Assembly: GCA_938003765.1 (NCBI GenBank)
Contig: CALKYE010000115.1
Span: 1-64,000 of the forward strand
DNA length: 64,000 nucleotides
Direction of reading: 5' to 3'
DNA from: an uncultured Planctomycetia bacterium
Lineage (GTDB): Bacteria > Planctomycetota > UBA1135 > GCA-002686595
Below are positions 1-7,782 of this stretch, one piece after another. Under the pieces are notes generated by a model. That model made no database searches, was not told the DNA's origin, and saw only the letters and a program-made list of their open reading frames with translations. The translations under genes and the position numbers were made by a program. Every line of letters starts with the position of its first letter. The stretch's first letter is position 1.

Positions 1-2
1 AC

Positions 3-419
3 CCGCTCGAATTCAAGCAGCGCGCCTACGCCAAGGCGCCGTCGGGCATGCCGTCGGTGGACTTGCTCTGGCCGCTCACCTTCGAGTTGATCCGGCGCGG
101 CTGGCTCGACGCGGAGACGGCGCTCGCGAGCGTGACCTCGCGCGCCGCGGAGTCGGTGCGCCTCGTTCGCAAGGGGCGCCTGGCGCGCGGCTTCGATGGG
201 GACCTCGTCCTGTTCGATCCGTCGGAGCGCCGGCGTGTCCAGGGAGCGCTGCTGCCTTCGCGCTCGAAGTGGTCCGCTTACGAGGGGCTCGAGCTGCACG
301 GCTGGCCGCAAGTCGTGGTGCGTCGCGGCGAGGTCGCCTGGCGCGATGGCGCTCCGACCGGAGTCGCGGGCGGAGTTCCGCTGGAACTCGAACCGCCGCA
401 GCCCGTCCGCGTTGGTTGA
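3..419 (+). CDS. Dihydroorotase-like amidohydrolase, C-terminal part (5' end outside window)
   Basis: The reading frame is open from the window edge to the TGA at 417-419, so only the C-terminal ~138 residues are present. The visible part carries the APSGMPSVDLLWPL segment, the helical stretch with LASVTSRAAESVRL, the ARGFDGDLVLFDP strand and the final VVVRRGEVAWRDG strand. These are the usual C-terminal landmarks of cyclic amidohydrolases of the dihydroorotase/allantoinase type, in which the small beta-domain is rebuilt from both ends of the chain. Dihydroorotase would close N-carbamoyl-aspartate to dihydroorotate in pyrimidine synthesis. The metal-binding His residues lie upstream of the window, so a related hydantoinase or allantoinase cannot be excluded. 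Confidence 0.7.
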   Translation, partial: PLEFKQRAYAKAPSGMPSVDLLWPLTFELIRRGWLDAETALASVTSRAAESVRLVRKGRLARGFDGDLVLFDPSERRRVQGALLPSRSKWSAYEGLELHGWPQVVVRRGEVAWRDGAPTGVAGGVPLELEPPQPVRVG

Positions 420-476
420 ACTCGACCGCACGCGCTTGCAGGCGCCCCGGGCGCGGCGTGCAATCCAGTTCCCTCG

Positions 477-1349
477 ATGAGCAGCACCCGATTCCCCGAC
501 GCGCGCGTTGCGTTCGGCGCGGACTACGCCCAGCGCGTGACGCGGCTGGCGGGCGAGTTCGCGTCGCGACGCTCGCGCGGGCTCGAGGCGCACGGCGCCG
601 GCCGTCGCGCGGGCGGCGGCGATGAGTTCGTCGGACACCGGCCGCTGCGCGTGGGCGAGGACGCGCGCGACCTCGACTGGGAGCTGTACGCGCGTTTGGA
701 GCGCGCTTTCGTTCGCGAGCGCCGCGCGGAGGCGGGCGAGCGTTGGGCCATCGTCCTCGACAGCTCGCGCTCGATGGGGGTCGGTGAGCCGAGCAAGATT
801 CAGAGCGCGGCCGAACTCGCGGGCGCGCTGATCGCCTGCGGAGTGCGCTGCGGCGCGCGAGTCGAGGTGCTGCGGCGCTCGTCGACGTCGTCGGGCGTCG
901 AAACGCTCGCGTGCGCGAAAGCCGTCGACCTCGCTCGCGCGTTGCGCTGGCTCGAAGAGACTGTCGCCTCGAATGAGTCGCCACTGTCCGAGCTGTGCGC
1001 GCACCCTCGGCTGGCTGCGGCGCGGCGCGTGTTCGTGCTCGGGGATCTCTTCGACGCGCAGCCGGCGCAGGTTCTGGCGCTGGCGCGGCGCGGTCGCTTC
1101 GTGAGCACGGTCGCGATCCTGGCGCGGGTCGAGCTGAGCCCGCCGAGCGCGGGCGAGGTGCGCTGGGTCGACCCCGAGAGCGGGGCCAGCGTCGCGCTGG
1201 CGCTCGACGAGCGTGTGGCCGAGCGCTACGCGAGCGCGCTGGAGCGGCGCCTGGACTCGTGGGCGCGCTCGCTCGCTCGCCACGGGCAGTCGTTCACGCT
1301 CTTCCCGAGCGAACGCGCCTTCGAATCCGTCGTGCGAGAGCTGTTGTGA
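477..1349 (+). CDS. DUF58 domain protein (VWA-like fold)
   Basis: This 290-residue protein has the family's typical length and landmarks: an N-terminal basic segment (SRRSRGLEAHG), the GGGDEFVGHRPLRVGEDARD block that matches the DUF58 signature G..EF...R.Y..GD..R.IDW, and a VWA-like strand ending in VLDSSRSMG, which could bind a metal (D-x-S-x-S). No membrane segment or signal peptide is seen, so it is probably cytoplasmic. DUF58 genes usually sit with a MoxR AAA ATPase and BatA-type membrane proteins. Here the BatA-like gene follows with a GTGA overlap, while no MoxR gene is visible in the 476 bases upstream. The molecular role of the family is not established. Confidence 0.8.
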   Translation: MSSTRFPDARVAFGADYAQRVTRLAGEFASRRSRGLEAHGAGRRAGGGDEFVGHRPLRVGEDARDLDWELYARLERAFVRERRAEAGERWAIVLDSSRSMGVGEPSKIQSAAELAGALIACGVRCGARVEVLRRSSTSSGVETLACAKAVDLARALRWLEETVASNESPLSELCAHPRLAAARRVFVLGDLFDAQPAQVLALARRGRFVSTVAILARVELSPPSAGEVRWVDPESGASVALALDERVAERYASALERRLDSWARSLARHGQSFTLFPSERAFESVVRELL

Positions 1350-2596
1350 GCTGGGGCGCGCGAGAGCTGCTGCTCGAGACGCCGGGCTGGCTCGCGCTGA
1401 TTCCGCTCGTGGCGGTGCTGTGGTGGCTCGCCTCGCGCTCGGGCGGCGCTGGCGAGCGCGCAACCGGTGCGCTGGAGCTGTGGCGCGAGATCTCCATCGA
1501 GGCGCCGACGTCGATGCGCGCGCGCTGGCGTCCTTCGCTGCGCGCGACCCTCACCGCCGTCGCGATGCTGGCGGCGCTCATCGCCCTCGCGCAGCCGGTC
1601 GCGAGCACGCGCGAGAGTCCGACTCGCTGGCGCGTGATCGTCGACGCGTCGCCGGGCATGTGCGTCGAGCAGGCTTCCGGTCGTCCGCGCGGCGCGGCGG
1701 CGCTCGAGCGCGCGAGGGACTTGCTCGCCGCACTCGAGAGTCCCGGTGACAGCCACGAATGGTGGCTGGTGTCCGGCGCGGACGTGCTCGAACGCAGCGA
1801 CGAGTTCCCGGCCGCCTGGCCCAGGCCCGAGCAAGCGCGTTGGAGCTTGCGCTCGCCCGAGTGGGAGCGCTTCGACTCGGAGGGCGTGTTGTGGGTGACG
1901 GACTCGGCTCGCGGGCTCGCGCCGCGTCTCGCCGGAGTTTGCTCGTCCGCGCGCGAGCCCTCGGACGGCGCGATCGCCGCCTGGCCCGGTCAGCAACTCG
2001 CCGTGCGCGACGGACTCGTCGTGCAAGAGGCGACGCGCCATCCGCGACTGTTCCTCGCGCCTGTGCTCGCCGGCGGCGTCATCGCTCGGGCCGTCGCGGC
2101 ATGGGCCGGCGCACGCGGCGTGGAACTCGTCGACTCCGACGATGCCTCCGCGGCGCTCGAACTGCGCGTGCTGGCGCCGCCCGGCGCGAGCAACTCACCC
2201 GCCAGCGGTTCGCGCGACGGTTGGCGCCTGAGCGGTCCGGCGACGACCTGGTCCGACGCTCGCGCCGGCGAGCGCGTGTGGCTGCGCGACGAGCGCGAAC
2301 CGGCGCGGGCGCTGGTGCGAGTGCGCCGCGGCGAGATCGAGTGCGCGTTCGACGCGCGCGCGCGCATCGAAGGCGACGAAGCGAGCTTCGCGATCGCGTG
2401 GGCGCAACTGCTCGACGAGCACTTGCTCCCGGTCGCAGCGCTGGCGCCCTTGTCGGCGCGCGTCGGCGCGGAGGCTGCGGTCGAGCGTGCGCCGACCGCG
2501 CGGCGGGCGCCGGGAGTCGCGCCGCAGCGATGGGGGCACGTGTTCGCGCTGGTCGCGGCTGCGTGCGCTTTCGCGGCGCTGTTCGCGAGACGCTGA
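1346..2596 (+). CDS. BatA-like membrane protein with degenerate VWA domain
   Basis: The GTG at 1346 overlaps the stop of the DUF58 gene (GTGA) and places the conserved N-terminus LLETPGWLALIPL at the start, so I prefer it to upstream in-frame starts. The 416-residue product has two N-terminal membrane segments (about residues 12-30 and 68-90), a soluble middle and a C-terminal membrane helix (HVFALVAAACAFAALFARR). This matches the BatA/aerotolerance-regulator N-terminal layout. The metal site of the VWA-like part is weakened: VIVDASPGM replaces the usual D-x-S-x-S with D-x-S-x-G. It probably forms a membrane complex with the DUF58 protein. Function unknown. Confidence 0.65.
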   Translation: MSWGARELLLETPGWLALIPLVAVLWWLASRSGGAGERATGALELWREISIEAPTSMRARWRPSLRATLTAVAMLAALIALAQPVASTRESPTRWRVIVDASPGMCVEQASGRPRGAAALERARDLLAALESPGDSHEWWLVSGADVLERSDEFPAAWPRPEQARWSLRSPEWERFDSEGVLWVTDSARGLAPRLAGVCSSAREPSDGAIAAWPGQQLAVRDGLVVQEATRHPRLFLAPVLAGGVIARAVAAWAGARGVELVDSDDASAALELRVLAPPGASNSPASGSRDGWRLSGPATTWSDARAGERVWLRDEREPARALVRVRRGEIECAFDARARIEGDEASFAIAWAQLLDEHLLPVAALAPLSARVGAEAAVERAPTARRAPGVAPQRWGHVFALVAAACAFAALFARR

Positions 2597-2618
2597 GCGC
2601 GCGCTCGGCGCCGTCCGC

Positions 2619-3656
2619 TCAAGCTGCGTGCGCAGCGTCGTCCGGCTCCTCGTCGACCTCGCCGAAGCGGCGCGTGAACAGCGCCGTCGCGATGAAGCCG
2701 ACCAGCACCGCGAACCACAGCGTGCACAATCGCGCGAGGATCACTGCGCCTGCGGCGTGGGCGCGCGCGGCTTCGCGAGCTGCGTCGCCGACGAGGCCGA
2801 GCGTGCTCTCGAGCGCCGGTTGGTAGCGCGGCCGCAGCAGCGTTCCGAGCAAGCCCTCGGTGATCACGAGCCCGCCGGGGGCGATGATCGCGACCGCGCC
2901 GGCCACCGCGCTGAACGCGAACGCGAACACGGCGTACAGCCAGGGCGTGGAGTCCGGCACCACCGCGTTGGCGATGATCCAGAATCCGGTGCACTCCAGG
3001 CCCCAGCCCAGGACGCTGACGAGCGTCGGCATGAGCACCTCGCGCGGCGCGAGAAGGATGCGCGTGCTCTTGAACGCGCCGTCGACACGCGGAGCGAGGC
3101 GGCTCACGACCGGCGCGCGCGCGATGGCCGCGACGCTCATGCGCGCGAACTTCTCCGAGCCGGCCAGCCCGAGCGCGATGCCGCACACCGCGAGCATGGC
3201 CCAGAACATCCAGGCGTACTCCGGCGCGGTGTTCAGACCGCCGACGGCGACGAGGATCAGGTAGCCGAGCAGATCGGTGAAGCGCTCGGCCACCACGATC
3301 GGCGCAGACTCGTGGATGCGCACGCCGGTGACCTTGCGCACCAGCCAGGACTTGAAGACCTCGCCCATCTTGCCGGGCGTGACCGACATCGCGAGTCCCG
3401 ACAGGCTGATCAAGAACGACGCGCCCACGGGCAGTTCGATGTGGAGGAGCTCGCAGTACCGGCGCCACTTCCAGAAGCGCACCGAGTAGTTGGCGAGCGA
3501 CAGCGCGCAGCACGCCGGCAGCACCCACAGGGGCAGGTTGCGCAGCGTCGTCATCACCGCGCCCAAGTCGGCCCAGATCAGGATCGCGGCGTAGACCGCC
3601 ACGCCGAAGAGCACGCCGAGCAGGAGCCGGCGACCGAGAGTCTGGGGGAGCGGCAC
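2619..3656 (-). CDS. Flippase-like (lysylphosphatidylglycerol synthase TM-region/UPF0104) membrane protein
   Basis: A 345-residue polytopic protein with about eight hydrophobic segments. The block YSVRFWKWRRYCELL, followed by SGLAMSVTPGKMGEVFKSWL and then VVAERFTDLLG, is the diagnostic pattern of the UPF0104/TIGR00374 family (the membrane part of MprF and relatives), thought to translocate lipids or isoprenoid-linked sugars. There is no soluble aminoacyl-transferase domain, so lysinylation of lipid is not implied. The start is GTG at 3656, six bases after the stop of the upstream antiporter gene, suggesting one transcript. The substrate cannot be read from the sequence. Confidence 0.8.
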   Translation of the reverse strand: MPLPQTLGRRLLLGVLFGVAVYAAILIWADLGAVMTTLRNLPLWVLPACCALSLANYSVRFWKWRRYCELLHIELPVGASFLISLSGLAMSVTPGKMGEVFKSWLVRKVTGVRIHESAPIVVAERFTDLLGYLILVAVGGLNTAPEYAWMFWAMLAVCGIALGLAGSEKFARMSVAAIARAPVVSRLAPRVDGAFKSTRILLAPREVLMPTLVSVLGWGLECTGFWIIANAVVPDSTPWLYAVFAFAFSAVAGAVAIIAPGGLVITEGLLGTLLRPRYQPALESTLGLVGDAAREAARAHAAGAVILARLCTLWFAVLVGFIATALFTRRFGEVDEEPDDAAHAA

Positions 3657-3662
3657 GGAACG

Positions 3663-5747
3663 CTAGACGCTGGGCGCCGGGGTCTTTCGGCCGAAGACCA
3701 GCAGAATCATGAGCAGGCTCGCGCACCCGACCGGCAGCGCGATCCACGGGCTCCAGCCCATGAAGGCGCACGGGAAATACCCCACCACGATGGCGGTCGC
3801 CATGGTGGTGAACGCGTAGGCCATCTGCGTGCGCGTGTGGTCGATGTGGTCGGCGGCGCACGCCGTCGAGGACAGGATCGTGGTGTCCGAGATCGGCGAG
3901 ATGTGGTCGCCGAAGATCGAGCCCTCGAGCACCGAGGCGATCGACATCACCATCAACACGTGCCCGCCGAGGGGGATCAACTCTCCCATGTTGAAGGCCA
4001 GGCCCACGACGAGCGGCAGCAGGATGCTCATCGTTCCCCAGGACGTGCCCGTGGCGAACGCGATGCCCGCGGAGAGCACGAACAGCACCGTCGGCAGCGC
4101 TGCGGGCGCGAGGTGCGGTCCGACGAGCTCACTGAGGAACATGGCCGTGCGCAGCTCGGCGCAGGCTGCGCCGATCATCCAGGCGAGGTAGAGGATCGCG
4201 ACCGCCACGCCCATGTTGCGCAGCGTGACGAACACGGCGCGCGGGATGTGCGAGGCCGCGCCCGCGAACAGCGCGAGCGCGATCGACACCGCGAGCCCGC
4301 TGCACGAGCCGACCAGGATGGCGCGCGTGCTCTGTCCGTCGGCGAGCACGTCGGTGATGGCGCGGAATTCCGAGACGAGCGACAGCAGCGTGCGCTCGGG
4401 ATGCGCGCCCAGTCCGACGCGGACGATCTCGAACAGCGTGACCGCGACGAAGGTCAGCACGGGCAGCAGCGCATTGATCGCGCGTGGCGTGACGCCCGGC
4501 GCCGGCTCCAGCGACGTCGCCGCGTCGCCGACCATCGGCTTGCCTCCCGCGCGCACGAGCAGGCCCGTGCTGCGCGCGCGGCGCTCGGCGCTGAGCATCG
4601 GGCCGAAGTCGCGGCCGCTGAGCACGAGCGCGCCGACGAAGAACAGCGTGAACAGGCAGTAGAAGCGGTAGGGCAGCGTCTCCACGAACACGGCGTAGCC
4701 ATCGCTCGCGCTCAAGCCTGCGGCCGGGAGCTGCGGCGCGAAGGTCGACACCTCGTACGCGATCCAGGTCGAGAAGATCGAGATGCCCGCGATCGGCGCG
4801 GCGGTGCTGTCGACGAGGTACGAGAGCTTCTCGCGCGAGATGCGGAAGCGGTCGGCCAGCGGCCGCATCGTGGTCCCGACCAGGATGCAGTTGGCGTAGT
4901 CGTCGAAGAACACCGCGATGCCCATCAGCCACGTCGCGATCTGCGTGCTCTTCACTCCGCGCGCCAGGCGCGAGAGCGCGTCGACCATGCCGCGGATGCC
5001 GCCGCTCACGGTCATGACTCCGACCATCGCGAGCATCGCGACGACGAAGCCCATGATCATCTGCTTGTCCGGGTCGATGAACTGCGGCCAGAACATCTGT
5101 GTCGCAACGTCGACGAGCCCCGTGCCCGCGGCGTACGCGACGTTGGCGCCTCCGGACAGTCGCATGAGGATCGCCGCGCACCACACGCCGGCGAACAGCG
5201 CGAGGATCGGCTTGCGAAACGCGATCGCCAGCGCGATGGCGAGCACGGGTGGCAGCAGCGAGCTGCGCTCGGGCGGCGCCCAGCCGTCGCGGTGGACCGT
5301 CAGCGTCTGATCCTGACTGTGCGTGTACTGCAGCGAGAGTCGCTCGTCGTCGAGCATGACGGTGAAGCCGGCGCCGCGCTGCGCGTTGCTCTTGGAGGCG
5401 TCGAGCTCGCCCTCGATCTCCAACTCGAGCCCCTGCTTCGAGGCGCGCTCGCGCAGGCCGCGGATCAGGCTGCGGCGCGCGAGGCCGTGGACCTCGAGGT
5501 CCGCGCTGGGAGGATCGGTCGCCAGGATGCAACCGAACAGCGAGAGCTTCACGCGCGACTGGTCGCGCTCGATGACCGCAGGGCCGGCGAGGATGCGCTC
5601 GGCGATGCTCGGCCCGCCCTCCTCGACGGGCAACTCCAGCAGGGTGTACGCGTCGAGCGCCGCCATGCGCGCGGGATCGCTGGGTGGCAAGAGGAACACC
5701 AGCGCCGCCGTCGCCAGGCAGGCGAGCGCAACCAGGACCCGCTTCAT
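3663..5747 (-). CDS. NhaC-family Na+/H+ antiporter with N-terminal extension
   Basis: The 694-residue product contains the NhaC-type core from about residue 180 onward, with MGIAVFFDDYANCILVG, the helix pair around MRPLADRFRISREKLSYLVDS, GTSWGTMSILLPL and FGDHISPISDTTILSS. These are the family's conserved transport-core motifs. Family members usually have 450-530 residues. The surplus is an N-terminal region of about 150 residues behind a membrane/signal segment (RVLVALACLATAALVFLLP), predicted to lie outside the membrane and rich in beta-forming sequence. It probably exchanges Na+ or an amine/organic acid for protons; paralogues transport malate-lactate or tyrosine, so the substrate is open. 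It appears co-transcribed with the flippase-like gene. Confidence 0.85.
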   Translation of the reverse strand: MKRVLVALACLATAALVFLLPPSDPARMAALDAYTLLELPVEEGGPSIAERILAGPAVIERDQSRVKLSLFGCILATDPPSADLEVHGLARRSLIRGLRERASKQGLELEIEGELDASKSNAQRGAGFTVMLDDERLSLQYTHSQDQTLTVHRDGWAPPERSSLLPPVLAIALAIAFRKPILALFAGVWCAAILMRLSGGANVAYAAGTGLVDVATQMFWPQFIDPDKQMIMGFVVAMLAMVGVMTVSGGIRGMVDALSRLARGVKSTQIATWLMGIAVFFDDYANCILVGTTMRPLADRFRISREKLSYLVDSTAAPIAGISIFSTWIAYEVSTFAPQLPAAGLSASDGYAVFVETLPYRFYCLFTLFFVGALVLSGRDFGPMLSAERRARSTGLLVRAGGKPMVGDAATSLEPAPGVTPRAINALLPVLTFVAVTLFEIVRVGLGAHPERTLLSLVSEFRAITDVLADGQSTRAILVGSCSGLAVSIALALFAGAASHIPRAVFVTLRNMGVAVAILYLAWMIGAACAELRTAMFLSELVGPHLAPAALPTVLFVLSAGIAFATGTSWGTMSILLPLVVGLAFNMGELIPLGGHVLMVMSIASVLEGSIFGDHISPISDTTILSSTACAADHIDHTRTQMAYAFTTMATAIVVGYFPCAFMGWSPWIALPVGCASLLMILLVFGRKTPAPSV

Positions 5748-5803
5748 GCGCGGCCAATGGTAGGTGGGCCCCCTCGTGCTTCAAGCGCGGTCACGAGCCT
5801 CGC

Positions 5804-5832
5804 TTGGGTTCGCGCGGGCGCGCGCGTATCCT
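5804..5832 (+). promoter_or_regulatory. Candidate sigma70-type promoter for the 5849 gene/asnS pair
   Basis: TTGGGT (5804-5809) and TATCCT (5827-5832) are separated by exactly 17 bases. The -10 element ends 16 bases before the ATG at 5849, so the transcript leader would be only about 10 bases. No Shine-Dalgarno sequence is visible before that ATG. Judged by eye only. Confidence 0.4.
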
Positions 5833-5848
5833 CGCCCGCGATTTTTCC

Positions 5849-6448
5849 ATGCAACTCTGCATCGAAGCACCGCTCGCCTCGCTCGCGATTCCGCAGTCGG
5901 ACGCGGGCGCCGCGCTCGTTCCGTGGCTGCTCGCGCTCGCCGCAGTGGCCGCGGTCGTCGCCGCTGTCGGAATCTGGGGCGTGCTCCGCCGACTCGAGCG
6001 GCTCGAGGGCGCCGCCGCCAAGCTGGACGCGCTCGAAGAGCTGCGCGTCGCGCTGGCCGCGCTCGCCAAGGAGCGCAGCGACCTCGACCTGCGGCGCATC
6101 GAGCACGTCCTGATCGAGATGCGCGACGGCCAGCGGCGCCTCGAGGACTCGATCTTGCGCGCCACGCAGTCGGCCTTGCGGCCCGCGCCCGCTCAGTCCG
6201 CGCAGGAGCCGATCGATCCCGCCGATCCCGCCAGCCGCATCATCGCGCGCGTTCTGGCGCAGGGGTACGAACGAGTTCAGCTCGTGCCCCCGCGCGAGGA
6301 GCTCGAGCGACTGCTCGCGGCCGAGGGCGCGCACGAGGTGCTGCTCGAAGCGCGTCGCAACGGTGTGCTGTGCAAGGGGCGCGTGCTGCTTCGCGACGGC
6401 GCCGTCACCGACGTCGAACTGTCTCCCGCCTACACGATGTTCCCATGA
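5849..6448 (+). CDS. Membrane-anchored coiled-coil protein of unknown function
   Basis: The ATG at 5849 is chosen because it directly precedes a hydrophobic region; the frame is open further upstream but reads as low-complexity non-coding sequence. The 199-residue product has one strong membrane segment (about residues 25-45, [19 protein letters not shown]), then an acidic/Leu-rich coiled coil (about 48-105) and an Ala/Pro linker. A compact C-terminal domain of ~65 residues follows, with [16 protein letters not shown] sequence and a final strand ([19 protein letters not shown]). Its stop overlaps the asnS start (ATGA), so the two are probably translated together. I do not recognise the C-terminal domain. 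Confidence 0.65.
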   Translation: MQLCIEAPLASLAIPQSDAGAALVPWLLALAAVAAVVAAVGIWGVLRRLERLEGAAAKLDALEELRVALAALAKERSDLDLRRIEHVLIEMRDGQRRLEDSILRATQSALRPAPAQSAQEPIDPADPASRIIARVLAQGYERVQLVPPREELERLLAAEGAHEVLLEARRNGVLCKGRVLLRDGAVTDVELSPAYTMFP

Positions 6449-7743
6449 CCGTCACCACGATCGAGAAGCTCGCCGAGCACGTCGGACAGACCGTTACGCT
6501 CCAGGGCTGGGTCTACAGCCGCACTTCCAAGGGCAAGCTGCACTTCGTGCAGATGCGCGATGGCTCCGGCGTCGTGCAGTGCGTGCTGTTCAAGAACAAC
6601 GTCGGGGACGAGCTGTTCGAAGCCGTTTCGCGCGCGGGCCAGGAGTCGAGCCTCGTGCTCACCGGACTGGTGAAGGCCGAGCCGCGCGCGCCGGGCGGGT
6701 TCGAGATCGACGTGAGCTCGGGCGCGGTGCTGCAGATCGCAGCGGAGGGCTATCCGATCACGCCCAAGGAGCACGGCATCGACTTCCTGCTCGAACACCG
6801 CCACCTGTGGCTGCGTTCGCGACGCCCGTGGGCGGTGCTGCGCATCCGCCACGCGATCATGATGGCGCTGCGCAACTTCTTCGACTCGCGCGGCTTCGTG
6901 TGCGTCGACTCGCCGATCTTCACGCCCAACGCCTGCGAGGGCACCTCGACCCTGTTCGAAGTGCCGTACTTCGACAGCACGGCTTACCTGACGCAGTCGG
7001 GGCAGCTCTACGCCGAAGCCGCGGCGCTGGCGTTCGGCAAGGTCTACACCTTCGGTCCCACGTTCCGCGCCGAGAAGAGCAAGACGCGCCGTCACCTGAC
7101 CGAGTTCTGGATGCTCGAGCCCGAGATGGCCTTCGCCACGCTCGACGACGTCATGCAACTGGCCGAGGACATGCTCTGCCACGTCGTCGACGTCGTGCTG
7201 AAGACGCGCCGCACCGAACTCGCGGTGCTCGAGCGCGACCTCACCAAGCTCGAAGCGATCAAGCCGCCGTTCCCGCGCATGACCTACGACGAGGCCTGCG
7301 CGGTGCTCGCCGCCAACCCCGAGTCGAAGCACGTCGCCGGCGACGACTTCGGCGCGCCCGACGAGACGATCATCTCGAGCCAGTTCGATCGTCCGGTGAT
7401 GGTCCACCGCTATCCGGCGGCGATCAAAGCGTTCTACATGAAGCGCGATCCCGCCGACCCGACCAAGTGCCTGTCGGTCGACGTGCTCGGTTCGGAGGGC
7501 GTGGGGGAGATCATCGGCGGCAGCCAGCGCGAGGACGATCTCGAGCTGCTGCTCTCGCGCATCCGCCACGAGAAGCTGCCCGAGGACTTCTTCCAGTGGT
7601 ACCTGGACCTGCGCCGCTACGGCTCGGTCCCGCACGCCGGCTTCGGGCTCGGACTGGAGCGCACGGTCGCCTGGGTCTGCGGCGTCGAGCACGTGCGCGA
7701 GGTCATTCCGTTCCCGCGCACGATCTATCGCATCCACCCGTGA
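6445..7743 (+). CDS. asnS: Asparaginyl-tRNA synthetase
   Basis: This 432-residue class II aminoacyl-tRNA synthetase charges tRNA-Asn with asparagine. The N-terminal OB-fold (about 1-110) contains [20 protein letters not shown]. The catalytic core carries motif 2 ([20 protein letters not shown], with the asparaginyl-type residues) and motif 3 ([13 protein letters not shown]). The segment [13 protein letters not shown] and the GSQRED element near residue 355 fit AsnRS rather than AspRS. Length is close to the ~430-465 typical of the family. It starts inside the stop of the preceding gene (ATGA). It lies convergent to the DUF4388 gene, with 39 bases between the stops. Confidence 0.95.
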   Translation: MTVTTIEKLAEHVGQTVTLQGWVYSRTSKGKLHFVQMRDGSGVVQCVLFKNNVGDELFEAVSRAGQESSLVLTGLVKAEPRAPGGFEIDVSSGAVLQIAAEGYPITPKEHGIDFLLEHRHLWLRSRRPWAVLRIRHAIMMALRNFFDSRGFVCVDSPIFTPNACEGTSTLFEVPYFDSTAYLTQSGQLYAEAAALAFGKVYTFGPTFRAEKSKTRRHLTEFWMLEPEMAFATLDDVMQLAEDMLCHVVDVVLKTRRTELAVLERDLTKLEAIKPPFPRMTYDEACAVLAANPESKHVAGDDFGAPDETIISSQFDRPVMVHRYPAAIKAFYMKRDPADPTKCLSVDVLGSEGVGEIIGGSQREDDLELLLSRIRHEKLPEDFFQWYLDLRRYGSVPHAGFGLGLERTVAWVCGVEHVREVIPFPRTIYRIHP

Positions 7744-7782
7744 TGCCGGGCGGCCCGCGCGTGATCGCGCCGGACCGTCTAC

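Noticed and set aside
2487..6113. A 1208-residue open frame on the plus strand
   Set aside because: It runs opposite the flippase-like and NhaC genes, whose products have clear family motifs. Its translation is Arg/Asp/His-rich repetitive sequence, the usual antisense shadow in GC-rich DNA.
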